DNA of 64,000 nt from Plantago major (lineage: Eukaryota; Streptophyta; Magnoliopsida; Lamiales; Plantaginaceae). Location: contig CM048839.1 in NCBI GenBank assembly GCA_026545765.1, forward strand, positions 42,020,677 to 42,084,676, given 5' to 3'. Each line of letters begins with the position of its first letter. Within the stretch, counting starts at the first letter, position 1. This document shows positions 61,246 to 64,000 of this stretch, piece by piece. The position numbers and the translations under genes were made by a program. The notes under the pieces were generated by a model. The model was given only the letters and a program-made list of their open reading frames with translations. It had not been told where the DNA came from and did no database searches.

Positions 61246-62029
61246 CTCTGGGCCGCCGGCCCCGTGTCCGGCCTGTAGTTTCCTAATTAGACGGAGAGGC
61301 GATCGCCTTATTTCTTCATCTTCTTCCTTCTTCTTCCTCATTTTCTTCTTCTCCTCAATCCGCTTTTGCCAATCATCCGTTATTCCGATCTTGGTGCCTA
61401 ATCGAAGCTCGGGTGACAAGGAGTTTGGTTCTTCGATCAATTTCATATTTCTACCGATTAATCAAGGTATTTTTGCTAAAACCCTAGTTTTTAAAAATTT
61501 GGGGATTTTGTTTATTTTTGATTAATTTGAGCAATTATATGTATATATGATAAGTATGTAGTAGTTAGTTTAGTTAATTTGATCAATTATATGTAATTTG
61601 TTCAATTTGAATGATATGAATGTATGTAGTATGTTAAGTTTGGTATGTATGAATGTATGTAGTTAGTTTGATTTGTGTGTTAAGTATATATAGTTAGTTT
61701 AGTTAATTTGATATGTTTGTTAAGTATAGAAGTATGTAGTTTTGATTTGATAAATTTGTATGTTAAGTATGTAATTTGATATGAATATATGTAGTAATTC
61801 GATATGTATAGAGTAATTAGTTAATTTGATATGTATGTTAAGTATATAATATATGTACTAAGAGGTTGAAATGGTTATTATATATGTCCAATTTTGTAAC
61901 ACATGAACACTTAATTAATAATTAATTTATAAGGAACATATAATAATTAACAATTAACCTCTACAATCTTCTTATCCGAATTGGAATCGATCTAATAAAT
62001 TAAATACGATCTAATCAATTGGAACGTCT

Positions 62030-62330
62030 CAGGTTAAAAATAAAGTAAACAATGAATTCGACTGCTCATGGATGTACGATAAATGCGGTAAATGATGAGA
62101 GTTTCTAGGAGTTTCGAGAAGGGTTAAAGGTTTCATCTCGTTTGCCATGGGACATCCGGTTTGTGCAATTGGGGGTTGATAAAGTGTCCTTGCACATTGA
62201 AACCTCATGAAACAAGCAATTTATGACGCCTCTTGCAGATTCGAGCACTTGCGACGTTATGGATTCATGCACGAGTATCATGTATGGATTCATCACGGTG
62301 AGGAAGCAATCCATGGCATACCTCCGATGG
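62030..62330 (+). pseudogene. Transposase-associated domain fragment, copy 1 (CACTA)
   Basis: The sequence is related to 62690-63000 in short blocks such as gttgataaagtgtccttg, aaacaagcaat and catcacggtgaggaagc. It encodes, in broken frames, the same Transpos_assoc-like domain. It appears to be a degenerate internal duplicate. Confidence 0.55.
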
Positions 62331-62674
62331 AGGGAGAGGCGGGGTTTGGGGCCGCCTATTGAGTGCCTTTCGCTTGTCGGAACATGTGCATGGTGTATTG
62401 GGAGGAGGATGTAGATCTGTTGGAATGCAAGTTACGTGGTAGGGGCGTCACAAGTGATGAGGAGGGGGTGCATGAGAATGAGGAGTTTCATCCGTTTTGT
62501 CTCTAAGCTTGTAACTAGTAATCATTAGTTGATATATATATGAAACCAAACATTATGGTAAAATTGAAGTGATGTAACTTATATTATGTAATGCCTTAAC
62601 AATTGGTGAAGCTAATATAACTTATATTACGTAGCAATTGATTGAATTATTGTGAAATTGATTTATTACCGTAA

Positions 62675-63037
62675 ATGAAAGACCTCGATCTAATGAATTC
62701 AAACGTGTCGTTATTATCTAATTATTCAATGAATACCGATCGTGGATGGATGTATTGTCGTACTCTCAATGGCGAGTTCAATGGAGTTTTACGAAAGGGG
62801 TTGAAGGTTTCATTGAATTTGCAATGTCAAATCGTCTTGTGTAAAGGATGGGTTGATAAAGTGTCCTTGTGCAATGAAAAGGCGAGAAACAAGCAATACG
62901 TGACTCCTAAAGTGGTAGTCCAAAGACTTGAGGAAAATGGATTCCTTCCTGCGTATCGGTATGGAATCATCATGGTGAGGAAGCGACCGTCAATACATAT
63001 GACCAATACGTATAACGTGGAAGGAAGAGAAAAATGA
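62675..63037 (+). pseudogene. Transposase-associated (Transpos_assoc-like) domain, copy 2 (CACTA)
   Basis: The translation contains DRGWMYCRTLNGEFN near the start, then VDKVSLCNEKARNKQYVTP, and ENGFLPAYRYG near the end. This matches the DRSWMY...G.N...F / C.C.KC.N / HL...GF...Y pattern of the domain that precedes TNP2 transposase in plant CACTA elements. The expected zinc-type cysteines are partly missing, so it is degenerate. Confidence 0.65.
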
Positions 63038-63299
63038 ACAAGTCGGGGAACAATCCCAATCAAGGCGATGCTATTCGAGCTCGAGTCGAACAAATGGTGT
63101 ACGATCTTTGCGGCGGAGTTCAGGACACAACCAACACCGAAACCGAGGTGGAGGTGGAGGAACCACCGAATCCGAGGATCGGTTGTTCTTTGACTTGTTA
63201 GAATCATCGAAGCCGGTTTACGGTGTAAGCTCACCGAGTTGTCTTTGTTATCTCGGCTAATGAGTTGTAAGGCTAATGGCCAATCAAACGAGCTTCAAT

Positions 63300-64000
63300 G
63301 AATGGGTTGACGTAATGTCGGACCTTTGTCTGAAGAAAACCTAGTTCCCACCAACTTTTACCAAGCGAAGAAAAGATGCGGGATTAGAAACTGTGGTAAC
63401 CATAGGCATTGTCCGAAAATGTGCATGATATATTGGGAGGAGGATGCAAATCTAATAGAATGCAAGTTACGTGGTAAGGAAGCAGTACAAGCGTTACAAG
63501 GAGGGGCCGCAAAGAAACGACAAAATAAAAATCTCTCACATAAGAAAATGTGGTACTTCCCTAGCACCTCGTTTGAAAAGATTGTATGCTTAAGCCTGCG
63601 GATAAAATGCGGTGGCACAAGGAGCGAGTAATCTCGGATAATCTTTGAAGGTGGTAGAATGGACCATCCAGCAGACTCACCCGCATGGAAATCGTTTGAC
63701 AAGACATATCCGAGTTTGCGGCCGAATCTAGAAATGTACGTTTGGGACTTTATGCGGATGGTTTTAACTTGCTCGGTAGTGAACGTAAATACTTTTGTTG
63801 GCGATTATGCTCACACCATAATCGCCCCCGGTGAGTGCATGAAGGAGCCATTCATGTTTCGATCGCATTGGTGCTGGCCGAAAGATCCTGGATCGACGTT
63901 GGATGTTTTCTTGCAACCCCTAATCAAGGAGCCGATCGAGTTGTGGGCGGATGGTATCCTGCATATGATGTGTCGACAAAAAGAACTTCACCTTGAGAGC
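63300..64000 (+). pseudogene. TNP2-type CACTA transposase, N-terminal part
   Basis: Stretches in more than one frame read CPKMCMIYWEEDANL and KMWYFPSTSFEKIV. They continue with ADSPAWKSFDKTYPSL, HTIIAPGECMKEPFMF and LDVFLQPLIKEPIELW, which is the classic TNP2 (Transposase_21) succession. Frame changes occur between them, so this copy is non-functional, and the window ends within the domain. A block of about 60 bp (tattgggaggaggatg and following bases) also occurs at about 62395-62455, showing the internal duplication. Confidence 0.8.

Larger units (their letters stand above)
60923..64000 (+). mobile_element. CACTA (En/Spm) DNA transposon, 5' part
   Basis: The left terminus cactacaagaaaa is the hallmark of plant CACTA elements; it is preceded by cag, a possible 3-bp target copy. 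The subterminal region carries a dense array of short palindromes, followed by a leader-like region and degenerate parts of a TNP2-type transposase. The right end lies beyond the window. The element sits inside the Sirevirus copy at 58489-60922 and is therefore the youngest of the three nested elements here. Confidence 0.9.

Noticed and set aside
1-64000. rRNA genes or complete tRNA genes
   Set aside because: None was recognised on reading. A tRNAscan run would be needed to exclude a tRNA gene in the AT-rich spacers.

Overview
The window is plant nuclear DNA, most likely from a eudicot. Evidence for this is a plastid-type Cu/Zn superoxide dismutase gene with plant-style introns, a ZAT-type C2H2 zinc-finger gene with an EAR motif, AT-rich intergenic DNA full of Stowaway, Harbinger and hAT-type elements, and large nested Copia/Gypsy, MULE and CACTA elements. 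Only two ordinary host genes are well supported: the ZAT5-like zinc-finger gene (6223-6999, +) and the chloroplast Cu/Zn-SOD gene (49159-52784, -, eight coding exons, with a miR398-type site in exon 4). The species cannot be named from the sequence alone.

Layout. 1-1887: 3' part of a LINE. 2.0-5.8 kb: small DNA elements (foldback repeat, hAT-like element, Harbinger derivative, Stowaway MITE). 5.8-7.0 kb: ZAT gene and its promoter. 7.0-9.9 kb: AT-rich intergenic DNA. 9893-32980: a minus-strand Gypsy-type LTR element with 5-bp target duplication ctaga. It carries gag-like but no recognisable pol sequence and was split by a 16-kb Copia/Sirevirus insertion (13120-29188, duplication ctttc). 33-37.7 kb: foldback MITE, LINE scrap, LTR-like scraps and Stowaway MITEs. 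37776-43140: an almost whole autonomous MULE with long TIRs and a perfect 9-bp duplication, coding for a multi-exon MuDR-type transposase and a convergent, frame-disrupted GRF-zinc-finger-like ORF. 43.1-46.5 kb: AT-rich, no gene seen. 46.5-48.5 kb: a TIR-bounded unit holding a second Harbinger derivative and another LINE 3' end. 49.2-52.8 kb: SOD. 53375-54745: solo LTR of the same Gypsy family. 55.5-58.5 kb: minus-strand Copia element, cut by a second Sirevirus copy (58489 onward), itself cut by a CACTA element (60923 to the window end) with a remarkable hairpin array.

The two host genes are unrelated in function (transcriptional repression; plastid superoxide detoxification). The rest is a record of successive insertions whose order can be read from the nesting: Gypsy then Sirevirus on the left, Copia then Sirevirus then CACTA on the right. 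The most interesting items are the MULE with its second convergent ORF, the CACTA hairpin array, the large intron-like extra region of the Sirevirus, and the pol-less Gypsy element. Virus-like elements are described here only as fossils.
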